Counted from the first letter of the stretch, positions 1 to 7,992 are shown. The stretch is DNA of 64,000 nt from Pseudomonas putida (GCF_028682635.1 NZ_JANHLK010000031.1:1-64000), one strand, 5' to 3'. Notes: generated from the letters alone by a model not told the origin. Program-made: numbers and translations.

Positions 1-164
1 CCACCCTCGCATCGCCAGCAAGCCGGCTCCTACAGATTTGTGTACTGCCCCACAATCCGCATGCACCCGAAAACCTGAAGGAGCTGGCTTGTCGGGTCGC
101 CGCATCGCAGCGATGGCGGCATAACGGCCACCCTCGCATCGCCAGCAAGCCGGCTCCTACGGAG
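1..164. repeat. Repeated extragenic palindromes (REP-like)
   Basis: A 33-base unit beginning ccaccctcgcatcgccagca occurs at 1-33 and again at 130-162. Between them, at 77-110, is an inverted unit containing ggagctggcttgtcgggtcg. Both unit types recur elsewhere (17959-18010 and 32172-32219), so this is part of a dispersed extragenic repeat family. No coding potential was seen here. Confidence 0.75.
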
Positions 165-182
165 AAATGTCCATTTGCATTT

Positions 183-218
183 AAAAATCCCGCCCGGATA
201 TTCCGGACGGGATTTTTT
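183..218. terminator. Rho-independent terminator (bidirectional)
   Basis: Arms 183-192 and 208-217 pair perfectly (AAAAATCCCG with CGGGATTTTT), extended by CCGGA/TCCGG around a TAT loop with one mismatch. T-runs flank both sides, so it can end transcripts in either direction. It lies just after the stop of the minus-strand flavoprotein gene. Confidence 0.85.
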
Positions 219-240
219 CAATCACACAACCTCACCCCAT

Positions 241-1443
241 TCACGCGATCGGAATCAACGGATCCGCTGCCGCCCAGGCGCTTTCACGGTTCGCCGCCGG
301 TGGGTAGATCCACACGGTGTTGATCTGGGTCTTCAGCGACTTGCCTTCCTGCCGGGTCAGCTTGACCTGTCGGTCCCAACCTTCGGTGTACACCGCTCCC
401 CAGGCACCCAGGTCCAGGCAGGTCACGTATTTCGGCTGGCTGTACGGTGTCGGGTCCACGCCGAGGATCTGTGCGGCGACGTTGTTGCCGGCATGACGGC
501 CCAGCACGATGGCGTGCTGGCAGGTCATCAGTGCATGGTTGCCGATGTCATCGCTGGCCGCGTAGGCCACGTCGCCGGTGGCGAAGATGTCGGGCTGGCC
601 GATGACTTGCAGGTGAGCGTCGACGTGCAGTCGGCCCAGGTGGTCGCGTTCGGCGGGGATCTGCTCGGTCAGCGAGCTGGCACGCACGCCGGTGGTCCAG
701 ATCACGGTCCTGGCGTCGATGCGCTGGCCGTCGGACAGGGTCACGCCGTTTTCATCGACGCCGACCACTGAGGCGTTGAGCTGCCATTTCACCCCGGTTT
801 CCTCACTGGCTTCGGCAATCTTCTCGGCGATTTGCGGTCCCATGGAGCCGCCGACCTTATTCCCACGATCGACGATGATCACGTTGATGTCCGCCCCCTC
901 CCCCAGGATAGCGCGCAAACGGGTGGGCATTTCAGTCGCCGTTTCGATGCCGGTGAAGCCACCGCCGGCGACCACGACCGTGTTGCGAGACTGGCTCTGC
1001 GGCTGGTTGACCAGGGACTTGAGGTGGGCTTCCAGGCGCATGGCCTGTTCGATCTGGTCGACGTCGAACGCATGCTCGACCACACCCGGGGTGTCCGGCA
1101 GGGCGAGACGGCTGCCGGTGGCCAGAACGAGTTTGTCGTAGATGCAGACCTGTTTTTCGCCCTGGGCATCAACATACCCGACACGTTTCTGCTCGACGTC
1201 GATGGTCTCGGCGGCGCCCTTGATGAACCGCACGCCGATCTCATCGAACAGTTCGCCGATCGGCGCGGCCAGTTGGTGGGCGTTCGGCTCGTAGAAGCGT
1301 GGACGCACACGCAGTTCGGCTTGAGGCGCCAGCACCGTCACCTCAACGTCATTGTGGCCGTGGATATCGAACAGGCGAGTAGCGCTCAAAGCGGTCCACA
1401 TACCACCAAAACCTGCGCCAATTACCAGGATGCGTTGTTTCAT
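241..1443 (-). CDS. NAD(P)/FAD-dependent oxidoreductase (type II NADH dehydrogenase-like)
   Basis: A 400-residue pyridine nucleotide-disulphide oxidoreductase resembling non-proton-pumping NDH-2 enzymes, which pass electrons from NADH to quinones at the membrane. The N-terminal FAD dinucleotide fold (IGAGFGG, residues 8-14) and a second NAD-binding fold (VAGGGFTGIE, near residue 155) are clear, as is the FAD-contacting FATGDVA motif near residue 290. The start at 1443 was chosen over 1470 because GGAG lies just upstream and the FAD motif then sits at the extreme N terminus. It is divergent from an Rrf2 regulator with two palindromes between them, suggesting redox-responsive control. The physiological electron acceptor cannot be read from sequence. 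Confidence 0.85.
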   Translation of the reverse strand: MKQRILVIGAGFGGMWTALSATRLFDIHGHNDVEVTVLAPQAELRVRPRFYEPNAHQLAAPIGELFDEIGVRFIKGAAETIDVEQKRVGYVDAQGEKQVCIYDKLVLATGSRLALPDTPGVVEHAFDVDQIEQAMRLEAHLKSLVNQPQSQSRNTVVVAGGGFTGIETATEMPTRLRAILGEGADINVIIVDRGNKVGGSMGPQIAEKIAEASEETGVKWQLNASVVGVDENGVTLSDGQRIDARTVIWTTGVRASSLTEQIPAERDHLGRLHVDAHLQVIGQPDIFATGDVAYAASDDIGNHALMTCQHAIVLGRHAGNNVAAQILGVDPTPYSQPKYVTCLDLGAWGAVYTEGWDRQVKLTRQEGKSLKTQINTVWIYPPAANRESAWAAADPLIPIA

Positions 1444-1533
1444 TTTTAACTCCAGGGGAAAAACAGGCAATGAAATGGGCTCAGGGGGTTGGCACTCGCA
1501 TTCGCTTGGATGCGGCTTTCGCTCCCGACCTGA

Positions 1534-1560
1534 TAACTACGACTTTATTGATCGTAGTTA
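1534..1560. promoter_or_regulatory. Operator-like palindrome, probable Rrf2 site 1
   Basis: Perfect 9-base inverted repeat TAACTACGA / TCGTAGTTA separated by 9 bases, between the divergent flavoprotein and Rrf2 genes. Its core (1540-1554) matches 11 of 15 bases of the palindrome at 1710-1724. Confidence 0.7.
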
Positions 1561-1709
1561 AATCGAGCAAGATGTTTTTCTCAATGGTTCGAATCGATCC
1601 CATCGATACAGCGGCCAAACCGCACTGAATCTGCAGCCTGGAAGGCGTTTGCAGCGTCTGGAGGAAAATCGCGATCGTTGCCCGGCTAAGGGTCAGCTGC
1701 TAATATTTG

Positions 1710-1724
1710 CGACTACATTAGTCG
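1710..1724. promoter_or_regulatory. Operator-like palindrome, probable Rrf2 site 2
   Basis: CGACTA-CAT-TAGTCG is a perfect 6-base inverted repeat located 9 bases before the Rrf2 start codon. With site 1 it gives the shared core CGACTNNATTNNTCG. The position suggests autoregulation. Confidence 0.65.
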
Positions 1725-1733
1725 GAGATCGAT

Positions 1734-2303
1734 ATGTCTCTTTACAGCGCGGGTGTCGAGTACGGCATTCACTGCCTGATTTTCCTGGTGGGCAATGGTG
1801 GTGAGACCCGCGAGGCGAGCGTGCGGGACCTTGCAGAGTTGCAAGGCGTGCCGCTGGACTATCTGGCAAAAATCTTCACCAAACTGGCCAAGGCAAAACT
1901 GGTGGTGGCCACCGAAGGCGTGCGTGGCGGCTTCAAGCTGGCGCGGCCCGCCGATGAGATCAGCCTGCTGGACATCGTCAATGCCATCGACGGGGCCAAG
2001 GCCATTTTCGAATGTCGGGAAATCCGCGGTCGTTGTGCGTTATTTGCAGGCGAGGTGCCCGAATGGGCAGTGGACGGCCATTGCTCGGTGCACGGCGCCA
2101 TGTTGACTGCGCAGAAGCGCATGGAAGAAGCCCTCGCCCAGCAGACCATCCTGGACATCGCCAGGAGGGTCGGGCGAAAAGCACCGGCGCAGTTCAATGC
2201 GCAGGTCGAGAGCTGGATGAATGATCGGCGGGAAAAGAAAGGCACCGCGAGTGCCCAGGGCAATGTCGATCAGCTTATCCAGGTCACCGAGATCGACGGC
2301 TGA
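1734..2303 (+). CDS. Rrf2 family transcriptional regulator
   Basis: A 189-residue Rrf2/IscR/NsrR-type regulator. The N-terminal winged helix (about residues 1-80) includes the family-typical VRGGFKLARP wing. Three cysteines, in ECREIRGRC and HCSVH (about residues 97-122), are placed as in members that bind a [2Fe-2S] cluster, so iron-sulphur redox or NO sensing is likely. The C terminus is longer than in IscR. GGAG precedes the ATG. It is divergent from an NDH-2-like gene, the probable target; two related palindromes lie in the gap. Which signal it senses is inference. Confidence 0.88.
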   Translation: MSLYSAGVEYGIHCLIFLVGNGGETREASVRDLAELQGVPLDYLAKIFTKLAKAKLVVATEGVRGGFKLARPADEISLLDIVNAIDGAKAIFECREIRGRCALFAGEVPEWAVDGHCSVHGAMLTAQKRMEEALAQQTILDIARRVGRKAPAQFNAQVESWMNDRREKKGTASAQGNVDQLIQVTEIDG

Positions 2304-2306
2304 ACC

Positions 2307-2645
2307 CTACAGGCAGTCCCGCACCGCCTGGCGCATGACCCCTGACTTTGCCCACGGCGGCCCCTGGTAAAGCGAAACCCGACTGCCGTCCTTGTACTTG
2401 ACGATATCCAGCACTTCATCGGCGGTTATGATGCTAGGCGCGGTGATCCGGTAGCCGTTGGAAATAGATGTCTGGGTCGTCTTGGCGATCTCTTTTTGCC
2501 ATGCCGGCAAGACACACGCTGCTACTTCCTTGGGTAATTTGTCGCTCGGCTTATTGTAGTTCGGCTCCCCTGGCACCAGGGACGCGGGCAACGAACACCC
2601 CGCCAGCAACGCCATTACCACTCCCCCCATCAACACTCGACTCAT
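2307..2645 (-). CDS. Small putative lipoprotein
   Basis: 112 residues beginning with a lipoprotein signal peptide; the lipobox LLAGC is near residues 13-17, so the mature protein would be lipid-anchored at the cell envelope. Two further cysteines (ACVLP and the penultimate residue) could form a disulphide. AAGGATG precedes the start. The family was not recognised. It is convergent with the Rrf2 gene, with only three bases between the two stops. Confidence 0.7.
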   Translation of the reverse strand: MSRVLMGGVVMALLAGCSLPASLVPGEPNYNKPSDKLPKEVAACVLPAWQKEIAKTTQTSISNGYRITAPSIITADEVLDIVKYKDGSRVSLYQGPPWAKSGVMRQAVRDCL

Positions 2646-2718
2646 GAAGCATCCTTAAACCTGAAAAAATAAAATGTAGCCTGTTGCCGCGCTGACAGCC
2701 ATTTTGTTGCATCGAGCC

Positions 2719-2937
2719 TCAGTGACCGACGCTTTGATCGCCGGTGTCCGGGTAGGTTCGCTCGTTGAGATAAGTCGTCCATCGTTCGAAGGCTTCGTGT
2801 TGCCATAAACTGACCCGCTCCCATTCCGCCCCGCTGAACTGGTGCTCGGAAATCAGCTTCATCATTTCGCTGGTGGCCGCATCCAGATCGGCCTTCAGTT
2901 CCTGGGCATGCGCCCGGAAGTCATCGGTTGTCGTCAT
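2719..2937 (-). CDS. Conserved hypothetical protein, 72 aa
   Basis: A small acidic soluble protein, mostly helical by composition, with aromatic residues clustered in its second half (WERVSLWQHEAFERWTTYL). No signal peptide or membrane segment. The function is unknown. Codon use looks like its neighbours, and an AGGG element is about eight bases before the ATG. Confidence 0.55.
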   Translation of the reverse strand: MTTTDDFRAHAQELKADLDAATSEMMKLISEHQFSGAEWERVSLWQHEAFERWTTYLNERTYPDTGDQSVGH

Positions 2938-3117
2938 TTTGAATGGACCCTGCCCTGGTAAAATGTCGGCACTTCAATACGACAGCAAACAACAGCGAAT
3001 CTTGCGAAGGGCGCAGAATTCCCGACCAAAGGTAGCCCTTTGGCATCAGAAGAACACTACGCCCCGCCGCGGGAATGGGTCTAAAATTTCGTAGCACGAA
3101 GTTACGGGAGATCAGTC

Positions 3118-3354
3118 ATGTGGCTTAACGAACATGAACAAACGCTTCGGCGTGATCTGCAAGGGCTGGCATCGGACCTGCGCTGGTCGGCGGTTGAGCT
3201 GTTGCGCATCGCCGAACGATTGCGCCTGTCAGGCAACGAGGTCGACGCCGAAGCCGTGAAGCGCCTGTGCGATTTGTTCCAGGGCGATGAACAACGGCTG
3301 TCGGGTTATGCCGAGGAAGTGAAGGCCAAGATCATCAGTCGACACAAGGCCTAA
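3118..3354 (+). CDS. Hypothetical helical protein, 78 aa
   Basis: A charged, leucine-rich protein with heptad-like spacing throughout, so probably an all-helical or coiled-coil cytosolic protein. ACGGGAG lies before the ATG. No family was recognised. A tiny lipoprotein-like reading frame follows 16 bases downstream on the same strand. Confidence 0.6.
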   Translation: MWLNEHEQTLRRDLQGLASDLRWSAVELLRIAERLRLSGNEVDAEAVKRLCDLFQGDEQRLSGYAEEVKAKIISRHKA

Positions 3355-3370
3355 TAGCGGGGGGCATGGG

Positions 3371-3463
3371 GTGAAAAGGGCACTCTGCATCCTCGCTACC
3401 CTGATCACGGTGCTGGCGGGCTGCAGCACCGATTCAGAAAACCCGCTTACAATTTCGCGGTGA
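3371..3463 (+). CDS. Putative 30-residue lipoprotein
   Basis: A GTG-initiated frame encodes 30 residues: a basic start (MKRA), a hydrophobic stretch and a good lipobox LAGC at residues 15-18, then only a dozen residues (STDSENPLTISR). It looks like a complete miniature lipoprotein. The ribosome-binding site is weak and the last 17 bases overlap the 3' end of the convergent ProX-like gene, so this could also be the remnant of a longer gene. Confidence 0.4.
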   Translation: MKRALCILATLITVLAGCSTDSENPLTISR

Positions 3464-4460
3464 CACGCTCAGCCACCTCCTCCGGCACCCAGCCCTTCCA
3501 GACCTGCGGCTGATCCCGCAGGAAGGCTTCTGCCACCTGACGCGGTTGCAGGCGCTTTTCGCTCATTTGGCCGAGAGTATGGTTGAGCAGGTCGATCGGC
3601 AGGTCGACCTTTTCGAAGAACGCCACCAGGTCCGGGTACTGCGCCTTGAAAGGCGCGGACACGCCGATCGCCAGGCTCGCCGGCATTGACCGGGTGCCCT
3701 TTGGATGCGGGTTGTTGGCGTCGGCCAGGGTCTTCCAGGCTTCGGCGTCGAACGCCGGCTCGTCGAGTTTCACCAGTTTGAAACGCCCCAGCAGCGGCGT
3801 GGGCGACCAGTAGTAGAACAGCACCGGTTTGCCGCGACGGATCGATGACGCCACCTCGGCATCCAGTGCCGCACCCGATCCGGTGCGGAAGTTGACGAAG
3901 CTGTCGGTCAGGCCATAGGCCTTGAGTTTCTGGCTGTTGACGATCTCCGAGGTCCAGCCGGTCGGGCTGTTGAGGAAGCGTCCACGGCCCGGGTCTTCCG
4001 GGTCGCGGAACACGTCCTTGTAGCGGGTCAGGTCGGCGACGGATTTCAGTTCCGGGGCCAGGGGCTTGATGCCACGTTCAGGGTCGCCCTTGATCACGTA
4101 TTCCGGCACCCACCAGCCTTCGGTGGCGCCTTTGACCGTGTCGCCCAGACCGAACACTTTGCCCTGCGCAGCGGCTTTGACCCACGCCGGACTGCGCCCG
4201 GCCCATTCTTCGCCGATCACCTGGATATCGTTTTTGGCCAGTGCCGCTTCGAGGCTGACGGTGCTGCCCGGCAAGGTATCGGTCGGGTAGCCGTAACCTT
4301 TCTCGACGATCAAGCGCAGGATTTCGGTGATCAGGCTGCCGCTTTCCCAGGTGATGTCGCCGAAGTGGATCGGCGCGGCTTTTTCTGCGGCGGGAACCTG
4401 GGTTGCCACCAGGCTCAGGGCCAGCAGCGAACTGCCGAGCAAGGTTTTGAGCGATTTCAT
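3447..4460 (-). CDS. ABC transporter substrate-binding protein, ProX/OpuAC family
   Basis: 337 residues with a Sec signal peptide (cleavage near VPAAEKA) and an OpuAC-type fold, the family that binds glycine betaine, choline, carnitine or related quaternary amines in the periplasm. Conserved stretches include WESGSLITEIL, IGEEWAGRSPAW and TEGWWVPEYVIKGD, with tryptophans and tyrosines of the kind that form cation-pi cages. No permease or ATPase gene is adjacent. A close paralogue lies at 44038-45051. Its ATG overlaps the TGA of the upstream sigma gene (ATGA), implying translational coupling. The ligand is not determined by sequence. Confidence 0.85.
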   Translation of the reverse strand: MKSLKTLLGSSLLALSLVATQVPAAEKAAPIHFGDITWESGSLITEILRLIVEKGYGYPTDTLPGSTVSLEAALAKNDIQVIGEEWAGRSPAWVKAAAQGKVFGLGDTVKGATEGWWVPEYVIKGDPERGIKPLAPELKSVADLTRYKDVFRDPEDPGRGRFLNSPTGWTSEIVNSQKLKAYGLTDSFVNFRTGSGAALDAEVASSIRRGKPVLFYYWSPTPLLGRFKLVKLDEPAFDAEAWKTLADANNPHPKGTRSMPASLAIGVSAPFKAQYPDLVAFFEKVDLPIDLLNHTLGQMSEKRLQPRQVAEAFLRDQPQVWKGWVPEEVAERVTAKL

Positions 4461-4999
4461 GCAGACCTCCAGTTCAGGGAATTCAAGGGTTGGTTGGCGC
4501 TGTGCCGGGCACACAGGGCTTGGGAGCGCGTCATGTAATCGCTGACCGAGCGTTGGGAAATGCCCAATCGGGCGGCAATCTGCGGGTAGGACAGGCCGTC
4601 GACTCGCGACAACAGGAAGGTCGCCCGAACCTTGCCCGGCAAGCGTTCAAGGGTGCGGTCGAGGCCATGCAATGTTTGGGTCAGTTGCGCCTGTTCTTCA
4701 GGCGAGATCGCTTGCTGTTGATCAACCTGTTGCAACTGTTCGAGGTGCTGGCGTTCCAGGTCGCGACGGCGCCACAGCTGATAGAGCAAGCGCTGGGCAA
4801 TGGTGGTGAGCAAGGCGCGGGGCTCGCGGATCGGGGTCAGTGCTGGCGATTCGAGCAACTGCAGGAAGGTCTCGGCCGCAATGTCTTCGACGCTGGAACT
4901 GGCGCCCAGGTGCCGGCGCAACCGAGCGCACAGCCAAGGGTGATGGTCGCGGAACAATGCGCCCACGTCGTTGCGATGGGAAAGGTCGGTGCCGGACAT
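4457..4999 (-). CDS. ECF-type RNA polymerase sigma factor (FecI-like)
   Basis: 180 residues with sigma region 2 (about 15-80, LFRDHHPWLCARLRRHL then VEDIAAETFLQLL) and region 4 (about 115-165, RLPGKVRATFLLSRVDGLSY followed by a helix-turn-helix). This arrangement resembles FecI-type iron-starvation sigma factors. FecI-type genes are normally followed by a FecR anti-sigma gene and a TonB receptor; here the next gene is a periplasmic binding protein overlapping by ATGA. The start at 4999 was preferred to 5059 because region 2 then begins near residue 11. An AT-rich stretch (about 5065-5100) upstream may hold the promoter. Confidence 0.85.
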   Translation of the reverse strand: MSGTDLSHRNDVGALFRDHHPWLCARLRRHLGASSSVEDIAAETFLQLLESPALTPIREPRALLTTIAQRLLYQLWRRRDLERQHLEQLQQVDQQQAISPEEQAQLTQTLHGLDRTLERLPGKVRATFLLSRVDGLSYPQIAARLGISQRSVSDYMTRSQALCARHSANQPLNSLNWRSA

Positions 5000-5107
5000 A
5001 GAGGCTCCAAGGTTAGGGGTCGCAGAATGTCCGGTGATCCGGTGGCGCGATCCTAGCAAGGAGCCTTATTCATTAATAATACTAAAAAAGAATTTTTATA
5101 TTCCTTT

Positions 5108-5152
5108 TAAGGTCAAAAGATCGCAGCCTCGCTTCGCGAGACAACTCCTACA
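5108..5152. repeat. Half element of the 'aaaagatcgcagcct' repeat family
   Basis: Contains aaaagatcgcagcct followed by aactcctacagg, the same ends as the elements at 8788-8874 and 49333-49408, but only one arm is present and its middle differs. Confidence 0.55.
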
Positions 5153-5166
5153 GGTGAAGATCCTGC

Positions 5167-5958
5167 CTACCTTAATCGTCCGTACCCCAAATCCTCGGCC
5201 TCTCGCTGATAGTCGAGAACGATTTGATAGTCGCTTTCGCTGGCCGGCAAAACCTCCTGCAGTCTCAGGATTTCCCTGACTTCGGGCAATTGCTGCAGCG
5301 TCATGTTCATTACCTGCTGCATCTCCGCGACCTGTGCATCGGTGGCGCTCGCGGCCGTAATGAACGGCAAGGTCGGGCTGAATGCACTGCGACCGACTAT
5401 TCGCAAGCCAGCCACTTCGTCTTCGGCGTGTCGCGCCAGATAGGCAAAGGTCACGCTGTCGATGGCCGCCAGGTCCGCTTTGTCTTCACGCACCCAGCGC
5501 AGGCTTTCCCGGTGGCTGCCGCTGATTCCGACACGGGCAAAAAACTGCCCCTCTCGCTGCAGCGCAGCCAGGCGGTGACGCAGCAGGTTCATGCCGCTGT
5601 TGGAATCTTCGCCGTTGATCACGCCACGGCTGCCGCGAAAAGCCGGCAGGCTGCGCCGTGGATCATCGGCGCGACTGAGCAACAGGCTGCAATGATTGCC
5701 GCCGCTGGCGTCCGGCAGTTCGTAACGAGGACGACCGATGACCCGCACTCGCCCACGCAACACGGTCATCAGCGGGTAGCCGCAGGTTTGCGTCAGCAGC
5801 AAGTGCGGCGACAGCCACAGGTCCATCAGCGCAAGGCCCTCGGCATCGCGGCGCGTGCCGCCCAGTTGCTGGAGGATGAGTGCCAGCCAGCGTTCGTTGG
5901 CTTGGCGGACCGGTTCGGGGGCGACGTACATCAGTAATTCAGCCAGGTGTTGTGTCAT
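5167..5958 (-). CDS. PhnD-like phosphate/phosphonate binding-protein fold, no signal peptide
   Basis: 263 residues with the type-2 periplasmic binding fold of the phosphate/phosphite/phosphonate (PhnD-like) group. Key stretches are VINGEDSNSGMNLLR, GSHRESLRWVREDKADLAAI and the SPTLPFITA segment. Unlike true PhnD it lacks a signal peptide, so it may act in the cytoplasm. No transporter genes adjoin it. ATG 5958 has GGA about ten bases upstream; an alternative start at 5982 adds eight residues. The ligand is unknown. Confidence 0.7.
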   Translation of the reverse strand: MTQHLAELLMYVAPEPVRQANERWLALILQQLGGTRRDAEGLALMDLWLSPHLLLTQTCGYPLMTVLRGRVRVIGRPRYELPDASGGNHCSLLLSRADDPRRSLPAFRGSRGVINGEDSNSGMNLLRHRLAALQREGQFFARVGISGSHRESLRWVREDKADLAAIDSVTFAYLARHAEDEVAGLRIVGRSAFSPTLPFITAASATDAQVAEMQQVMNMTLQQLPEVREILRLQEVLPASESDYQIVLDYQREAEDLGYGRLR

Positions 5959-5987
5959 CGAAATATTCCAATACAACGACATTCAAA

Positions 5988-6077
5988 TGTGGGAGCGAGC
6001 TTGCTCGCGATAGCGGCGTGGCAGGCACATCAATGTTGGATGTCATGGCCTCTTCGCGAGCAAGCTCGCTCCCACAG
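5988..6077. repeat. REP doublet (gtgggagcgagcttgctcgcga type)
   Basis: Two inverted copies of the gtgggagcgagcttgctcgc unit separated by about 45 bases. It lies between two minus-strand genes. Confidence 0.85.
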
Positions 6078-6092
6078 GGAATTCATTCGCAA

Positions 6093-7034
6093 TCAGTGAA
6101 AAGGGTGCCGCGGGCTGTCGATGGCCTTCACCCCGTGCCGGCGCCATAACTGGCCATAACCCTGCACCAGGAACCCGCCGCTGCGCGCCAGCCATTGCTC
6201 GCGACGCGCCTGATAAGCGCGGGGCAAGTCGTACCAGGGCAGCCCCGGCAAATCGTGGTGCACCAGGTGCAGGTTGAGGTTCAGGAACAGCCAGCGCCAC
6301 GGCCAGGCGGCTTCATTGAGGACCGTCCTGTGCTCGGGCGCGGCATGGGGCCGGTGTTCGTAGTAGGAGCGAATCATGGCAATCGACAGCGCCGGCACGC
6401 TGACCAGCAACAGGTAATGCCACACCGGCAGCACGCTGTAGCGGGCGATGAACAGCAACATCAACAGGGTCAACGTGCCGTGGCTCAACCACATCAACCA
6501 GGCCTGTCGCTCACCCGCCTTCAAACGCTGCAGTTCTTCCCTTGCCAGCGCCAGCAAAGCCAGCGGAGCGCCCAGGAGGAAACGCCCCAGCACGGTTTTG
6601 TTCAGCCAGTGCAGGCCTTGCTCGAACACTGAACTGCCCTGCCACTGCCCGGCGCTCAGGTAGCGGCTTTCCGGATCACGGCCCGGCAGGGTCAGGTCTT
6701 CATCGCGGTGATGCAACAGATGGCTGTCGCGATACAGGGTGTAGGGATACCACACGGCGAACGGCGCGTAGCCGAGGATCTTGTTCAGCCATACCCAGCG
6801 GGTGGGATGACCGTGCAGCAGTTCGTGCTGCAGCGACAACCAGAGCACCAGCAAAGGGATCAACAACAAGGTGCTGCACCACAGGCCCAACCAGTGACTG
6901 CCCAGCATGATGCCGAACCAGCCGGCGTACACGCCGATCAGCAGCAACCAGGTCGGCCACTCGGTGCGAGCGGTCAGGCGTTGGCGCAAGGTGTCGATTT
7001 CTACACGGTGGGCGTTGTCGAAGTAATGGGGCAT
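6093..7034 (-). CDS. Fatty acid desaturase family protein
   Basis: 313 residues with at least four hydrophobic membrane segments and the three histidine clusters that hold the di-iron centre: QHELLHGH (about residue 70), HLLHH (about 107) and HLVHHDLPG (near residue 260). Members insert double bonds into, or hydroxylate, acyl chains or related lipids in the membrane. The start at 7034 (MPHYFDN) was chosen because the frame upstream of it shows no family similarity. It is monocistronic, flanked by repeats. The substrate cannot be assigned from sequence. Confidence 0.82.
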   Translation of the reverse strand: MPHYFDNAHRVEIDTLRQRLTARTEWPTWLLLIGVYAGWFGIMLGSHWLGLWCSTLLLIPLLVLWLSLQHELLHGHPTRWVWLNKILGYAPFAVWYPYTLYRDSHLLHHRDEDLTLPGRDPESRYLSAGQWQGSSVFEQGLHWLNKTVLGRFLLGAPLALLALAREELQRLKAGERQAWLMWLSHGTLTLLMLLFIARYSVLPVWHYLLLVSVPALSIAMIRSYYEHRPHAAPEHRTVLNEAAWPWRWLFLNLNLHLVHHDLPGLPWYDLPRAYQARREQWLARSGGFLVQGYGQLWRRHGVKAIDSPRHPFH

Positions 7035-7123
7035 GGCGTTGCTCGGATCGGGGACCAGTCCCCTTCTGTGCAACGGCGCCGGGTTTTCTTGCAGATTATT
7101 TTTGTCGAGTTCTACAGGGATCA

Positions 7124-7151
7124 ATTGTGGGAGCTGTTCGCTCCCACATTG
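7124..7151. repeat. Short imperfect REP unit
   Basis: ttgtgggagctgttcgctcccacatt is a compact palindrome with REP-type ends and an almost empty centre, upstream of the desaturase gene. Confidence 0.5.
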
Positions 7152-7202
7152 GTTGCGCAATCAAGACCCGGTTTCCATAGGACCTGGGCCTTGAGCCTGC
7201 CT

Positions 7203-7400
7203 TCATGTCGCTTGCTGATTGCGAGGCTTGGTTGAGCGGGCTTTATAACCCGGCAGCGCAGCCGCAAAGGCCAGCGCCTCTTCCCGACTGGCAAACGAGC
7301 CCAGCCGGTCGCCCTGGGTGCAGACCCGCCATGGGCCGTTGTTCACACTCAGTACGTCATAGCCGTTCATGTGCATCTTGTTCAACATCGGAACGCTCAT
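7203..7400 (-). CDS. Small conserved hypothetical protein, 65 aa
   Basis: A short soluble protein with alternating hydrophobic strands (YDVLSVNNGPWRV), then SREEALAFAAAL, like small beta-beta-alpha DUF2188-type domains. That family assignment is tentative. GGAGGTGACT precedes the ATG at 7400, which decides this start over 7427. The C terminus is basic (KARSTKPRNQQ). Confidence 0.6.
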   Translation of the reverse strand: MSVPMLNKMHMNGYDVLSVNNGPWRVCTQGDRLGSFASREEALAFAAALPGYKARSTKPRNQQAT

Positions 7401-7619
7401 AGTCACCTCCATCTTGGCAGTGATCACAGGGTTGACTTGCCTACCTTACACCCCCCTGCCGTGAAGAGGCCGACCAGACGTCGAGTCAGGCCAGTGGCAG
7501 CGAGATTGCACTTTTAGACACCTTTGTTGTTCAAAATGTCCAGGAAAGCTTGCAATGGATTACGGCCCGAATATTGCATTTTTGTTACACTTATGTGACA
7601 GCCTGGATTGAATGAACAG

Positions 7620-7982
7620 ATGAAAGTACGTGCAACCGTCATTTGCGAGCACGACCGCCATATCCTCATGGTGCGCAAGGCCAGAAGTCGCTGGATGTTG
7701 CCCGGCGGCAAGGTCGAGCGCGGTGAGACCGTGCAGGATGCTGCATTGCGCGAGTTGCAGGAAGAAACAGGGCTGGGCGCCGAGGATATGCTGTACCTGA
7801 TGGAACTCGAAACAGGGGGCACCCGACACTATGTCTACGAAGCATCGTTGCTCGATGCGGAGCAGGCGCGACCGCTAAACGAGATTTTCGATTGCCTCTG
7901 GTACCCGCTGGATTCGGTGCAAAACCTCAACCCCAGCGACGCCACGCTGCGGATCATCAGCGCATTTCGGCGTCGCCTGTAG
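7620..7982 (+). CDS. NUDIX hydrolase
   Basis: 120 residues carrying a complete NUDIX box (GGKVERGETVQDAALRELQE followed by ETGL, residues about 29-52), which fits G-x5-E-x7-REL-x-EE-x-G. These enzymes hydrolyse nucleoside diphosphates linked to another moiety and need Mg2+. The glutamates that hold the metal are all present. The frame is open from a TTG at 7608; ATG 7620 is the more conventional start. An imperfect dyad TGTTACAC-TTA-TGTGACA sits just upstream (7583-7600). It is convergent with benD. The substrate is unknown. Confidence 0.85.
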   Translation: MKVRATVICEHDRHILMVRKARSRWMLPGGKVERGETVQDAALRELQEETGLGAEDMLYLMELETGGTRHYVYEASLLDAEQARPLNEIFDCLWYPLDSVQNLNPSDATLRIISAFRRRL

Positions 7983-7992
7983 CTCACCCGCC

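Noticed and set aside
692..1449. Long plus-strand frames opposite the flavoprotein gene
   Set aside because: They are high-GC antisense shadows with Arg/Ala/Gly-rich nonsense composition and no family features.
5065..5100. Fur box upstream of the FecI-like sigma gene
   Set aside because: The stretch is AT-rich but does not align well with the 19-base Fur consensus.
7583..7600. Operator for the NUDIX gene (TGTTACAC-TTA-TGTGACA)
   Set aside because: The dyad is imperfect and there is no partner site or recognised regulator; kept only as a remark.
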